DNA of 64,000 bases from Lachnospiraceae bacterium (GCA_009911195.1 QXWV01000053.1:42380-106379); one strand, 5' to 3'; positions 53,201 through 63,130 are shown, numbered from the stretch's first letter. Notes: generated from the letters alone by a model not told the origin. Translations and numbers: made by a program.

Positions 53201-53953
53201 CTAATAACCATATATATCATAAATTTCCGGCATATATACTCCGGGCTCTTTATATACAATCAAGGGCTTTTCCACCGTCATCCGTGGCTTCCCGCCCCGT
53301 TTTGCCTCAATCAGCACCATGTTCGGCTCTTTATCTACAAAAGGATGAACCAACTGCATCCTTTTCGGCTCCAGTTTATATTCATGCAATAAAACCATAA
53401 TCTCCGCCAGACGAAACGGCCTGTGCACCATAAAAAAATTTCCGCCTGGACAAAGCAGCTTAGCAGCCTGCCTTATCACATCCTCCAAAGTGCATAATAT
53501 TTCGTGTCTGGCAATCGCTTTTGGCTCCTCCGGGTTTGCAATGCCATGCTGCCCAATCATATACGGAGGATTACTTGTAACTACATCAAAAGAAGCAGCG
53601 CCGAACATCGCCCCTGCCTCCCTGATATCTCCCTGTACAATCCTGATTTTATCCCCCAGCCCGTTCAGCTCCACGCTGCGCCTTGCCATATCGGCACTTT
53701 CCGGCTGAATCTCCAGGCCAGTAAAATGAAATGCTTTCGTTTTCGCTTCCATCAGAATAGGGATAATCCCAGTGCCGGTTCCTAAATCCAGCACCTTATC
53801 CCCCTCTTTCGCCTTTGCGAAACCGGAGAGTAGGACTGCATCCATACCGAAACAAAACCTTCCGGAACTTTGTATAATCCGGTATCCGTTCCGCTGCAAT
53901 TCATCCACTCTCTCATTTTCCTTTAGATTAATTGTCATCCGCCTAGTTGTCAT
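53201..53953 (-). CDS. trmN6: tRNA1(Val) (adenine-37-N6)-methyltransferase
   Basis: A 250-residue class I methyltransferase: VLDLGTGTGIIPIL (SAM loop), TGLEIQPES and the catalytic SNPPYM tetrad, preceded by FCFGMDAVLLSGFA, as in YabB/TrmN6. It overlaps the end of ricT by 11 bases and is probably co-translated; a second ATG at 53938 is less likely since it lacks spacing from a ribosome site. Confidence 0.9.
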   Translation of the reverse strand: MTTRRMTINLKENERVDELQRNGYRIIQSSGRFCFGMDAVLLSGFAKAKEGDKVLDLGTGTGIIPILMEAKTKAFHFTGLEIQPESADMARRSVELNGLGDKIRIVQGDIREAGAMFGAASFDVVTSNPPYMIGQHGIANPEEPKAIARHEILCTLEDVIRQAAKLLCPGGNFFMVHRPFRLAEIMVLLHEYKLEPKRMQLVHPFVDKEPNMVLIEAKRGGKPRMTVEKPLIVYKEPGVYMPEIYDIYGY

Positions 53954-54851
53954 CCAGCTTGGATTTCCTCTCCTGCTTTTCCAGTTTCTCCAGCTTCTTT
54001 AATTCCTCATCATTTACTTCCACTTTCGTATGTTTATGCTTCCGCTTAAACCTTAGCTGGCTCACTTTATATTCCTGTATTTCTTTTTCATCATCCTTCT
54101 CAATCACTACCTTCACAAGCTGACGCAGCACGTTTACGCTATGCACTTCTCCTTTGTATCCATCATCGGTAGTTACGAAATCCCCCACATTGGGCAGCCT
54201 GCGGTTCAAATCCTCATAAGTCTCTTCTTCGTTTTTTAAGCAGCACATAAGCCGCCCGCATACACCAGAAATTTTTGTAGGGTTCAAAGAAAGATTCTGC
54301 TCCTTGGCCATTTTAATGGACACTGGGATAAACTCCGAAAGATACGTATGGCAACACAATGCCCTTCCGCAAATACCGATTCCACCTACTACCTTCGTCT
54401 CATCCCTGACACCAATCTGGCGCAGCTCTATCCTTGTTTTAAATACCGAAGCCAGGTCTTTTACCAGTTCGCGGAAATCTATTCTACCGTCAGCCGTAAA
54501 ATAAAATAACACTTTATTATTATCAAAAGTGTATTCCGCATCAATCAGTTTCATTTCCAGGTTATGCTTCTTAATTTTTTCCAGGCAGATTTTAAAAGCT
54601 TCCTTTTCTTTCCCCTTATTTGATGCCTCCTGCTCCATATCTTTCTGGGTGGCGATGCGCAGCACAGGTTTTAAGGGCTGGATAACCTTATCTTCTTCCA
54701 CTTCCCTTGGTTCCCCTACCACCGTTCCGTATTCAATTCCCCTCGCTGTTTCCACAATAACATGGTCGCCTTTTTTAATGTTCAAACGTCCTGGGTCAAA
54801 AAAGTATATTTTACCGGCTGTCCTGAAACGTACTCCAACTACTTTTACCAT
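53943..54851 (-). CDS. ricT: PSP1 / stage 0 sporulation protein YaaT (RicT)
   Basis: A 302-residue PSP1-domain protein: VVGVRFRTAGKIYFFDPG, IETARGIEYGTVVG-type region, and the paired Cys motifs GICGRALCCHTYL and GVCGRLMCCLKNEE that take part in iron-sulfur binding of the RicAFT (Y) complex, which affects mRNA processing and entry into sporulation. Charged C-terminal tail. Starts 12 bases after the holB stop. Confidence 0.93.
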   Translation of the reverse strand: MVKVVGVRFRTAGKIYFFDPGRLNIKKGDHVIVETARGIEYGTVVGEPREVEEDKVIQPLKPVLRIATQKDMEQEASNKGKEKEAFKICLEKIKKHNLEMKLIDAEYTFDNNKVLFYFTADGRIDFRELVKDLASVFKTRIELRQIGVRDETKVVGGIGICGRALCCHTYLSEFIPVSIKMAKEQNLSLNPTKISGVCGRLMCCLKNEEETYEDLNRRLPNVGDFVTTDDGYKGEVHSVNVLRQLVKVVIEKDDEKEIQEYKVSQLRFKRKHKHTKVEVNDEELKKLEKLEKQERKSKLDDN

Positions 54852-54863
54852 AATCTATCAACC

Positions 54864-55871
54864 TCACGAATTCTCTTTTATTGTCAGAAGCAGAAGCTCC
54901 ATTGTCAAATCGAAATTTACATTTGCATTCAGCCGTTGCTTTGACTTGTCCAAAGCCCGGATAATGATTTCAATCCCTTCATAGGTGCTCCTGTCCGCTA
55001 CTTTTCTAATATACTGTATTTCTTCCCTGAAAATCAAGTGGTTTACATCATGTGTCGCCTTAAATAGCAGCACATCCCTGTACCAGATGGAAAGGATATC
55101 GAAATAGTCATTAATATCCAGCTTATATTCGTTAATCTTTTTTATTGCGGTTACTATTTCGCTGATTTCCATATCATTTATATATTTTAAAAGAGTAACC
55201 GCCTCTTCCTTTACCCGGTCAAAATCCTCGCTGGAAGCTAAAAGCTTTGCTTTACCGATATTCCCCCTTGCAAAAGCCATACAAATATTCGCTTTATAAT
55301 CGGGTATCTGCATAGTTTCCATCAAAAACCGTTTCACTTCACTGTCTCTGACCGGCTTCATATTCAGCACTACACATCTGCTCAATATGGTAGGGAGCAA
55401 AGATTCCACATTGGTTGTCAAAATAAGGATTACCGTATATTCCGGCGGCTCTTCCAATGTCTTTAGAAGGGCATTCTGCGCCTGCACCGTCATTTTTTCC
55501 CCTTCATTCATAATATAAACTTTTCTGGGGCTGCTATATGGCTTAATGGCTACCGTTCCGTTAATCTGCCCCCGGATATCTTCCACACCAATACTTCCTG
55601 GCTTCTCATGGGATACATAAATAACGTCAGGCTGGTTTTTGCCCTCCATCTGCTTACAGGAGCGACATTTCCCACAAGATTCCCATAGGCCAGAAGACAT
55701 ATCCGGGTTCTCACACTGCAGCGCCGCCGCAAAAACCTTCGCAATAAATTCCTTCCCCGAATTTCGTTCCCCGTTCAAAATATATGCATGGTTTACTTTA
55801 TTTTGCTGCAACGCATTCTGCAGATGCTCCTTAATCTGCCCCTGCCCTATAATATCTGCAAATTTCGCCAT
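54864..55871 (-). CDS. holB: DNA polymerase III subunit delta'
   Basis: A 335-residue clamp-loader subunit: HAYILNGERNSGKEFIAKVF (degenerate nucleotide loop), zinc Cys in CENPDMSS...CGKCRSC, VYIMNEGEKMTVQAQNALLKTLEEPPEYTVILILTTN. It works with tau/gamma and delta to load the sliding clamp. 3 bases after the YaaR stop, in the yaaR-holB-yaaT order known from Bacillus. Confidence 0.93.
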   Translation of the reverse strand: MAKFADIIGQGQIKEHLQNALQQNKVNHAYILNGERNSGKEFIAKVFAAALQCENPDMSSGLWESCGKCRSCKQMEGKNQPDVIYVSHEKPGSIGVEDIRGQINGTVAIKPYSSPRKVYIMNEGEKMTVQAQNALLKTLEEPPEYTVILILTTNVESLLPTILSRCVVLNMKPVRDSEVKRFLMETMQIPDYKANICMAFARGNIGKAKLLASSEDFDRVKEEAVTLLKYINDMEISEIVTAIKKINEYKLDINDYFDILSIWYRDVLLFKATHDVNHLIFREEIQYIRKVADRSTYEGIEIIIRALDKSKQRLNANVNFDLTMELLLLTIKENS

Positions 55872-55874
55872 CTG

Positions 55875-56324
55875 TCATACCTCCTCAGGTGAAAATATTA
55901 ATAAAAGCCCCCTGATTTCACCTATTTTGCTAAGTATATTTAAGTTGTCCTTTTCATCCTTCACCAATTCCTGCGCCAGTTCATCCAGCTTCGCATCCAC
56001 CAGGCGTACAATCCCATACACCCTGTGGCGACCCCGTTTATCCAAAAAGTTCTCTCTTGTAAAGGAATGGGAACGGTTCACAATTTCATTCAGGAAATCC
56101 TTCACCAATCCCCTGTATTTCCTCATATCCTTAATATCCCTGTGTTTTGCCAGCCTGTCTCCCTGCATTGTTATTTCTTCCATCAGGGAGGTAAGCCTTG
56201 CCTGAAGCTCCTGCTCCTCAATATGGCTTACAAGAGTAAACTTAAAGGCCCCGTCCGTCTGCTGTTGCTGCGCCGGCTGTTCTATCTGCATTGGTTTATT
56301 TAACTGATTCACCTTAATATCCAT
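55875..56324 (-). CDS. yaaR: YaaR family protein (DUF327)
   Basis: A 149-residue hydrophilic protein: Q-rich start, then [39 protein letters not shown] and [23 protein letters not shown], the signature of DUF327. Function unknown; conserved with holB and yaaT. Confidence 0.85.
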   Translation of the reverse strand: MDIKVNQLNKPMQIEQPAQQQQTDGAFKFTLVSHIEEQELQARLTSLMEEITMQGDRLAKHRDIKDMRKYRGLVKDFLNEIVNRSHSFTRENFLDKRGRHRVYGIVRLVDAKLDELAQELVKDEKDNLNILSKIGEIRGLLLIFSPEEV

Positions 56325-56399
56325 AGCTTACCCCTTATCCTGCTTTTGCATATCCCTACATTTATATCAGTATACATAGTCCTGAATTAAGCTGTGGCT

Positions 56400-57812
56400 T
56401 CATACCTCTATTACCCGAATCATATTTGTATTTCCGGCAATCCCTAACGGAACTCCTGCCGTCAGCACCGCCACATCCCCAGGCTTTACGTATCCGGCTT
56501 TTTCTACTGCGCGGGATGCCTGTTCAAACAAATCATCCGCATTTTCCTCTTTTTCAATTAGTAAAGGTACTACACCCCATGCCAGGTTAAGCTGCCGGCA
56601 CACTCTTGGATTTACCGCACAGGCTATAATTGGGGAAACAGGCTTATACTTGGAAATCATCCCTGCCGTAAATCCAGACATAGTTACCGTAATAATTGCT
56701 GCAGCATTTAAATCGGCCGCAGTGGTACATGTAGCATGGGAAATCGCCGCCGTAACATCGGGAATCCCTGCACCGATACGTTTTTTCATGCGGGAAGTAT
56801 AATCGATATCATTTTCTGTACGTTCTGCGATTTTTGCCATTGTCTCTACCGCTTCTACCGGATATAGCCCTGCGGCGCTCTCCCCGGAAAGCATAATCGC
56901 CGTAGTTCCATCATAAATAGCATTGGCAATATCCGTTACCTCCGCCCTCGTGGGCCTTGGATTCCGTATCATAGATTCCAGCATCTGTGTTGCCGTAATC
57001 ACGTGCTTCCCTTGTTCCTCCGCCATCTTTATCATCTTTTTTTGCAGGGCAGGCACTTCTTCCAGCGGGATTTCCACTCCCATATCCCCTCTGGCCACCA
57101 TAATCCCGTCGGAAACGGAAAGGATTTCTTCTAAGTTCTGTATCCCCTGCATATTTTCTATTTTTGCGATTACCTTCATAGAACTGTTATTCTCATCCAA
57201 AATCTTTCTCAGTTCCAGAATATCCTCTTTGCACCGCACAAAAGAAGCAGCAATAAAATCATACCCCAGCCCACAGCCGAATACAATATCCGCCCGGTCC
57301 GAATCATTAATATATGGCATGGATAAAATCGCATTAGGCACGTTTACCCCTTTATGATTAGATACCCATCCCCCGTTTACCACCTTGCAGACAATTTCTT
57401 CCCCTCTAATTTCATCTACATGCATTTCTATCAGCCCGTCATCAATCAGGATGGACATCCCTTCCTTAATATCATTTTTCAGGTTTTTATATGTGATAGA
57501 TGCCTTTTGGGAATCCCCTATTATCTCTTCTGTAGTCAGGATAAACTTCTGCCCTTCTTTCAGCTCTGCTTTTCCATCTTTAAAATCTTTCAGCCTGATT
57601 TCCGGCCCTTTCGTATCCAGCAACGTAGCAACAGGAAGACCCAATTCCCCACTTACCTTTATCACCCTGGCAAATTTCCTCTTATGTTCTTCATGAGTTC
57701 CATGGGAAAAATTAAAACGGGCAACATTCATTCCTGCCAGCATTAATTCCCTTAATTTTTCCTCGCTTTCACTCGCCGGTCCAATTGTACAAATAATTTT
57801 TGTCTTTCTCAT
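56400..57812 (-). CDS. pyk: Pyruvate kinase
   Basis: A 470-residue enzyme: KIICTIGPASESEEKL, ARFNFSHG (substrate/K+ site), VIAKIENMQGI (catalytic Lys), VARGDMGVEIP and ITATQMLESMI, MLSGESAAGLYP. It lacks the extra PEP-utiliser domain found in Bacillus-type enzymes. Converts PEP to pyruvate with ATP. Located between the decarboxylase-family gene and yaaR. Confidence 0.95.
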   Translation of the reverse strand: MRKTKIICTIGPASESEEKLRELMLAGMNVARFNFSHGTHEEHKRKFARVIKVSGELGLPVATLLDTKGPEIRLKDFKDGKAELKEGQKFILTTEEIIGDSQKASITYKNLKNDIKEGMSILIDDGLIEMHVDEIRGEEIVCKVVNGGWVSNHKGVNVPNAILSMPYINDSDRADIVFGCGLGYDFIAASFVRCKEDILELRKILDENNSSMKVIAKIENMQGIQNLEEILSVSDGIMVARGDMGVEIPLEEVPALQKKMIKMAEEQGKHVITATQMLESMIRNPRPTRAEVTDIANAIYDGTTAIMLSGESAAGLYPVEAVETMAKIAERTENDIDYTSRMKKRIGAGIPDVTAAISHATCTTAADLNAAAIITVTMSGFTAGMISKYKPVSPIIACAVNPRVCRQLNLAWGVVPLLIEKEENADDLFEQASRAVEKAGYVKPGDVAVLTAGVPLGIAGNTNMIRVIEV

Positions 57813-57844
57813 GCTAATTTTCCTCCATCTTCTATTTAGGCAAT

Positions 57845-59413
57845 TTACTGTTTTTCCTTTCTTTTCCCGGAATATTTATCCTTCGCATTCCCTTTCAATA
57901 CCCTGATACAGCCATCCTTTATCCCTTGCACCGTAAGCCCCATAGACATATAATCCATAATCTGCTTTATTGTTCCCCCATCCATCCTTTCCCCTGGCAC
58001 CACCAAAGGAATACCTGGGGGATATAAATGAATAAATTCCGCCGCTATCCGCCCGCATCCCTTTTTTACCAGTATCAGTTCCTGTTCTTTATCATATGCC
58101 TGATATATCGGCATGACTGTTTCACTTTTCATTTCCAGATTGCTTATTTCCGGATTTTTTATCCCCTGTGTACATTTCTCTTCCTTTATATCAATATATT
58201 GTCCTTCCCTTACAAACTTATCCTCTCCACCTATACTTCTTTCCCCTTCCACTATATTCCTTTTCACCTTATCGGAACTGTCCATATCACTATCAATTTC
58301 CAATAAAGCACCAGCCAGCCTGTCCAGCCCTTCTTCCGTATCCATTATTGTAAGAATAGCCAGCACATAATTTCCTGCTGCCATTTCCATTTGCAAATGA
58401 TATTTCTGCCTAAGTATATCATATAGCTGCTGCCCTGTCAGCCTTCCTTCTTTTATTCCCACTATAAGTTTACAGATATCCCCCTGTCCTGCCAACCCGT
58501 TTTTTATCCCCTCCGGCTTATGGATTGTTATATAATTGCATCCCTTCAGCTTTTCCTCCAGCCTTTCCCGATTCCCCTTCAGCTTCTCCAGAAGCTGCCA
58601 CCCTTCGTTTTCCACTACCTCCAGGCAGTTGCTCATGGATGCCATTAGTACATAAGAAGGGCTGCTTGTCTGAAATATATGCAGATACCTTTCCAGCTTC
58701 CGTCTATCTACCAGATTTCCCTTTACATGCAAAAGGGCTGTTTGAGTCATGGAAGGCAATGTTTTATGCAGGCTGTGTATTACAATATCTGCTCCCAGCC
58801 TAACCCCATTTTCCGGATACCCGCTGTGAAATCCAAAATGCGCCCCATGAGCCTCATCTACCACCAAAGGCTTTCCATATCGATGAGAAATAGCCGCTAT
58901 TTCCCCGATGTCGGATACAATCCCTTCATATGTCGGAGAAGTGATTAAAATTGCCCCTATATCCGGCTGTTCCTTTAATTTTTGTTCTACTTCATCAGGA
59001 GAAATTGCTCCTGCCACACCATACTTTAAAAGTTCCGGATAAAGATAGGATATTTTCAATTCCTGCAAATATGCGCCGTGGTATACCGACTTATGGCAGT
59101 TTCTGCCTATTAATAGCCTGCCGCCCCTCTCCGTCACCGCTCCAATAGCGCTTAAAATCCCTCCTGTACTCCCGTTTACAAGAAAATATGATTTCTCTGC
59201 TCCATACATGCGGGCTGCCTTTTCCTGCTCTCTTTTCAGAATTCCTTCCGCCTGATGAAGATTATCAAACCCATCTATCTCCGTAATATCCAAGCCATAG
59301 GGATTTATCAATGCCTTTCTAACCATATTTCCGTTCCTTTTATGGCCAGGCATATGAAATGGATAGTAATCCGAATCCCTATACTCTTCCAGCCTTTCAT
59401 ATAGTTCCGCCAC
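57845..59413 (-). CDS. Orn/Lys/Arg decarboxylase-family protein (YaaO/SpeA-like)
   Basis: A 522-residue PLP-dependent fold-type I protein: FHMPGHKRN at the start, FLVNGSTGGILSAI, VVDEAHGAHFGFH (PLP-ring Asp) and SLHKTLPSMTQTA (Schiff-base Lys). The C-terminal domain contains IPLVVPGE. YaaO-like members are annotated as lysine/arginine decarboxylases but activity is not always shown. In B. subtilis yaaO is near yaaR-holB, which agrees with the position here. Confidence 0.85.
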   Translation of the reverse strand: MAELYERLEEYRDSDYYPFHMPGHKRNGNMVRKALINPYGLDITEIDGFDNLHQAEGILKREQEKAARMYGAEKSYFLVNGSTGGILSAIGAVTERGGRLLIGRNCHKSVYHGAYLQELKISYLYPELLKYGVAGAISPDEVEQKLKEQPDIGAILITSPTYEGIVSDIGEIAAISHRYGKPLVVDEAHGAHFGFHSGYPENGVRLGADIVIHSLHKTLPSMTQTALLHVKGNLVDRRKLERYLHIFQTSSPSYVLMASMSNCLEVVENEGWQLLEKLKGNRERLEEKLKGCNYITIHKPEGIKNGLAGQGDICKLIVGIKEGRLTGQQLYDILRQKYHLQMEMAAGNYVLAILTIMDTEEGLDRLAGALLEIDSDMDSSDKVKRNIVEGERSIGGEDKFVREGQYIDIKEEKCTQGIKNPEISNLEMKSETVMPIYQAYDKEQELILVKKGCGRIAAEFIHLYPPGIPLVVPGERMDGGTIKQIMDYMSMGLTVQGIKDGCIRVLKGNAKDKYSGKRKEKQ

Positions 59414-59429
59414 AGCATTACCTCAATTG

Positions 59430-60017
59430 CTATACGGCAATTCCCTGCCTTTCATGAATCGCCACATTTTCTGTTTTCATTGGCATATATCTGACATGCT
59501 CTTTATGAATCTTCATAGTCTCCAGCAAAGAACAATATTTATCCGCCATAGTAACTATCCATGCTTCCCTGCACTGGGGCGGTATTACCGTCAAAGGCCA
59601 CATATGCTTTTTAATGATATCTTTTTCCCTCTCCGTCAGTTTATATTCCTTCATAGCATTCCTGAGGGCGATACCCGGATGATAAAATCCATGCAGCTTC
59701 TTGATATCCCTATGGTATTTATCATGCCAATCATAAAGGAAGTAATCGTGAAGCAACGCGCCCCTCACCAGCTCCCGTCGATTACACGTTATATTCAGTT
59801 TTTTGCTTATGGCCAGGCTATAAATCGCTACATTAATGCAATGGCTGCTTACGGTCATATTTCCATGCTGAATATGCTCCCTCGTTTTTCTGAAATTGTC
59901 GGAAGTCAAGATATCATTTCCGTATTTTTTCAGCAGTTCATTCCACTCCTTTTGTTTCTGAAAAAACTTCCGAAACCTCATTCTTTCTTTCTCTGTCCTT
60001 CTATTTCCGCTTTTCAT
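59430..60017 (-). CDS. HD-domain phosphohydrolase family protein
   Basis: A 195-residue protein if started at 60017 (MKSGNRRTEKERMRF), where GGGG lies 4 bases upstream; an in-frame ATG at 60077 would run through the leader. HD motifs: VSSHCINVAIYSLAI, LVRGALLHDYFLYDWH, FYHPGIAL, and VTMADKYCSL. Such small HD proteins hydrolyse nucleotides or phosphates; the substrate is unknown. Confidence 0.8.
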   Translation of the reverse strand: MKSGNRRTEKERMRFRKFFQKQKEWNELLKKYGNDILTSDNFRKTREHIQHGNMTVSSHCINVAIYSLAISKKLNITCNRRELVRGALLHDYFLYDWHDKYHRDIKKLHGFYHPGIALRNAMKEYKLTEREKDIIKKHMWPLTVIPPQCREAWIVTMADKYCSLLETMKIHKEHVRYMPMKTENVAIHERQGIAV

Positions 60018-60112
60018 TTTTCCCCATTTCTGCATGGCTTTTTGCCATGCCCCTTTCAGCTTCATCATCCGGCCCATTTTGCATAAAGCAAATCTCCGGC
60101 TTGAAAATTTAT
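60018..60112 (-). promoter_or_regulatory. Leader related to the yicI pseudoknot leader
   Basis: It shares TTTTCAA-CCGGAG-TTTG at one end and CAAAAAGCC-TGCAGAAATGG at the other with the yicI leader. The internal arms differ: here GCATGGC-AAAAA-GCCATGC forms a simple hairpin, and ATTTGC / GCAAAAT with CCGG / CCGG forms another. The final arm lies just before the ribosome site. Confidence 0.5.
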
Positions 60113-60147
60113 ACTGTCAGATTCACTTTAGTATCATACCCCTACCT

Positions 60148-61545
60148 TTAATAATAACACACAATAGGGAATCCAGTATATACATATTCGTAAATTACTT
60201 TCGCATTTTCATAAGGTAAATTGATGCACCCATGGGAACCATTGGTCAAATAAATCTCTCCGCCAAAGGAGTTTCTCCACGTAGCATCGTGCATCCCGAT
60301 ATTTCCATTAAAAGGCATCCAATAAGAAACCGGTGTCGCATAATTTTCCCCCCGCAAAACCGCATTCGTTGTTTTGTAGGTGAGCCCAAACACACCTGCC
60401 GGAGTATTCCATCCCCTGGATGCATTTCCGGATACAAAATCGCTTTCCAGTATCAACTCCCCTTCCACATATAAATATAAATGCTGCTTCCCTAAATCGA
60501 TTTCCACATAAGTATCCCCTATATCTTTATCTCCAGGCTTTGCTGCCGTATAGCTGTATGCCGGCTCTCGTTCTGTCTGCTCCCCTTTTTTTATTGATTT
60601 TACTAGTTCCTCCCCTTCTGCTTCGCTGTCCGTTTTCCATCCGTAAGCTCCGCTTTTCAGCTCTATTTCCCTTCCGTCCGTAGTCTGGAATATCCGGTTT
60701 TTTCCGTAAGTATCATACTTTTTAGCCTGTTCCGATACAAATTCTTTTACTGAATCTTCATCCAGGCTGACCTCATCCCCTTCAACCTTTACCCATTTGT
60801 GAATGATATCCCCATCTACTACCACTTCATTCCCATTCCATCTATAAGTAATGCATGACTGTACATATTGGTTCGCTTCATCTCGGGCATTGGCCAAACC
60901 TTCATCTACGCCATATTCCTTCTTTACTTTATAACAGCCCTTTTCCTCCAAATCCAATTTTGTTTCCATCGAAACAAGTGCATCCCTCACCGCCCCTTCC
61001 GTTTTATCCCATAGGATTTCTGTACCAGGCTCTGCCTCAGTTACCATATACTGTTTTTCTTCTTTGGAATAAGTAAGATAAGCCGCTTTCGGCTTTTTGA
61101 TATTTTTAGCCTGAAAAAAGGCCAGATTGTCTAATTCCTGACTAAAAGCTTCTTCATCATATGTGATATTCCAAGGAAAGGCATAATCATATTCCTTAAA
61201 GAAACCTAATATCCATAGCCTAGGATTTTGTTCATGTTTAATCTGTACTAAAGTGTCATCTATCAAAAATCGCATATTTATCTTTTCGGGCAAAATAGTA
61301 TCCGTTATTCCTTCCCTTCCAGTAATTTCAAGCGAGTAATGATAAATACGGGCATACAGCATTTCTTCTACTTCCATAGGAGTCTTGTAGCTTACATCTT
61401 CCCCTCCTATTACCGTATGATAAAAGTAATGGTTTTCAAAATAAAGAGAGATACAGACATAAGTTGCTATCATCAAAATCAAAAGAGGAAGAAACACCGC
61501 AATGAGCCATTTCTTCCATTTTCCCTTCTTTCTTTTCCCTTTCAT
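60148..61545 (-). CDS. L,D-transpeptidase with peptidoglycan-binding-like region
   Basis: A 465-residue protein: basic start (MKGKRKKGKWKKW), one membrane anchor (LIAVFLPLLILMIATYVCISLYF), a long extracellular region of repeated VanW/peptidoglycan-binding type, and a C-terminal YkuD domain with IGMHDATWR and SHGCINLPYENA (catalytic Cys). It cross-links peptidoglycan stems outside the membrane. Start at 61545 after AGGAGGGAGT. Confidence 0.92.
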   Translation of the reverse strand: MKGKRKKGKWKKWLIAVFLPLLILMIATYVCISLYFENHYFYHTVIGGEDVSYKTPMEVEEMLYARIYHYSLEITGREGITDTILPEKINMRFLIDDTLVQIKHEQNPRLWILGFFKEYDYAFPWNITYDEEAFSQELDNLAFFQAKNIKKPKAAYLTYSKEEKQYMVTEAEPGTEILWDKTEGAVRDALVSMETKLDLEEKGCYKVKKEYGVDEGLANARDEANQYVQSCITYRWNGNEVVVDGDIIHKWVKVEGDEVSLDEDSVKEFVSEQAKKYDTYGKNRIFQTTDGREIELKSGAYGWKTDSEAEGEELVKSIKKGEQTEREPAYSYTAAKPGDKDIGDTYVEIDLGKQHLYLYVEGELILESDFVSGNASRGWNTPAGVFGLTYKTTNAVLRGENYATPVSYWMPFNGNIGMHDATWRNSFGGEIYLTNGSHGCINLPYENAKVIYEYVYTGFPIVCYY

Positions 61546-61561
61546 ACTCCCTCCTAAATTT

Positions 61562-62959
61562 TTATAGGGAAATAATGCCGAGCACATTCGCAATAGAACT
61601 AATTAAAATAATTCCAATACAAATAACGGCTAAATATTTCACAAAGAAAATATATAGTTTTTTCCTTCGGAATGCGGATGAAACCTCTACCTCCTTTGAG
61701 ATTTTCTCAAATCCAACTACACGGATAATTAAAATGCAAGTGGCAAGTGCTGCAAGCGGCATCATAATGGAATTGGTGAGGAAATCAAAGAAATCCAGGA
61801 AAGCCATTCCGAAAATTTTCACAAAATCCCATACACCGTAACCCAGGGAAGATGCCGAGCCTGCTACTACCATAAGAATTGCCATAAGGAAGCAACACTT
61901 TGGCCGACTCCATTTTAATTCATCCTCCAAAGAAGATACGCTAGTTTCCATCAAGGAAATTGCACTTGTTAATGCTGCAAATAAAAACATGAGGAAGAAT
62001 GCAGTACCGGCTAACCATCCTGCCCCCATACTTGCGAATATTTTAGGGAGCGTAATAAAAGCCAATGATGGCCCTGCCTGCAGCGTCTCCATATTCCCGC
62101 CCGAAAAAGCAAATACTGCCGGAATAATCATCATTCCAGCTAAAAGGGCAATAGCTGTATCAAAAATTTCAACTTGGGTTGTAGATTTTTCTATATCCAC
62201 ATCTTTCCCGATATAGGAGCCATAGGTATAGAGGACACCCATCGCAATTGACAAAGAATAAAACATCTGCCCCATAGCGGCCACTACAGTCATCCATGAA
62301 AAATTATCAAAATCGGGCACTAAAAAATATTTCACGCCTTCCAAAGCCCCTGGCCTAGTAACCGAATATACCGTTATGAAAATGGCCAGCACTACCAATA
62401 CTGGCATCATTAATTTAGAAACTCGTTCCACCCCTTGTTTCACTCCTGCCAAAATAACAAAAAATACAAAAACGGAGAACAGGATAAACCAAAATTCCAC
62501 ATGGGCAGAAGAAGAAATAAAATTCGGGAAGTAATCATCTCCTGCTAATATATTTGCATTTCCCCTTAGATATTCCGCTAAATATTTTAGGACCCAGCCA
62601 CCAATCACACAATAGTATGGCACTATAAGCATAGGAACTAAAGCATTTACCCAGCCGCCAAAACGGAAGGGCAGACTTTTTCCAAAAGCTCGAAACGCCC
62701 CTACAGGGCTCTTTCCTGTCATGCGGCCCAATGTGGTTTCTGATACAATTAGGACATAGCCAAAAGTTACCATTAATATTAAATATACCAGCAAAAACAT
62801 ACCGCCCCCGTATTTAGCTGCAAGGTACGGAAAACGCCATATATTGCCAAGTCCCACTGCGGAACCGGCTACAGACAAAACATAGCCTAAACGGCTTGAA
62901 AAACGTCCCCTATCTGTAGTTGCTTTTTTTTTATTTTCACCTAATGCGCCTTTCTCCAT
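61562..62959 (-). CDS. Sodium-dependent transporter, NSS (SNF) family
   Basis: A 465-residue LeuT-fold transporter with about eleven to twelve membrane helices: VLSVAGSAVGLGNIWRFPYL and KYGGGMFLLVYLI at the start, WTQADAE-like features absent, and TALTSAISLMETSVSSLED in the middle. It uses sodium to bring in an amino acid; substrate unknown. Start at 62959 follows AAAGGAGG by 7 bases. Confidence 0.9.
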   Translation of the reverse strand: MEKGALGENKKKATTDRGRFSSRLGYVLSVAGSAVGLGNIWRFPYLAAKYGGGMFLLVYLILMVTFGYVLIVSETTLGRMTGKSPVGAFRAFGKSLPFRFGGWVNALVPMLIVPYYCVIGGWVLKYLAEYLRGNANILAGDDYFPNFISSSAHVEFWFILFSVFVFFVILAGVKQGVERVSKLMMPVLVVLAIFITVYSVTRPGALEGVKYFLVPDFDNFSWMTVVAAMGQMFYSLSIAMGVLYTYGSYIGKDVDIEKSTTQVEIFDTAIALLAGMMIIPAVFAFSGGNMETLQAGPSLAFITLPKIFASMGAGWLAGTAFFLMFLFAALTSAISLMETSVSSLEDELKWSRPKCCFLMAILMVVAGSASSLGYGVWDFVKIFGMAFLDFFDFLTNSIMMPLAALATCILIIRVVGFEKISKEVEVSSAFRRKKLYIFFVKYLAVICIGIILISSIANVLGIISL

Positions 62960-63017
62960 ATAATTTCCTCCTTTGGAAACCTTTGCTCCTATTATTTTCA
63001 GATATCTCTTTATGGGC

Positions 63018-63115
63018 AAAACTTTTGATACACAAGTTTTATAAGGTAAAAAGTGTCTTCGACACTTCATGAAGAACCTTCGGTTCTTCGTCAATTTATA
63101 CCCGTCTGGCGACGG
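63018..63115. repeat. Four tandem hairpins upstream of the transporter
   Basis: In 98 bases there are four perfect stems: AAAACTT / AAGTTTT (63018-63040), AAGTGTC / GACACTT (63051-63067), GAAGAACC / GGTTCTTC (63071-63089) and CCGTC / GACGG (63102-63115); the two central ones have 3-nt TTC loops. They lie between the tRNA terminator and the transporter start. TATAAGGTAAAAA also appears twice (about 63041 and 63124). Confidence 0.7.
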
Positions 63116-63130
63116 AATTTCCTATAAGGT

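Noticed and set aside
62960..63120. Possible T-box or other known riboswitch before the NSS transporter
   Set aside because: No T-box consensus, no specifier loop and no terminator/antiterminator pair; only simple tandem hairpins are seen.
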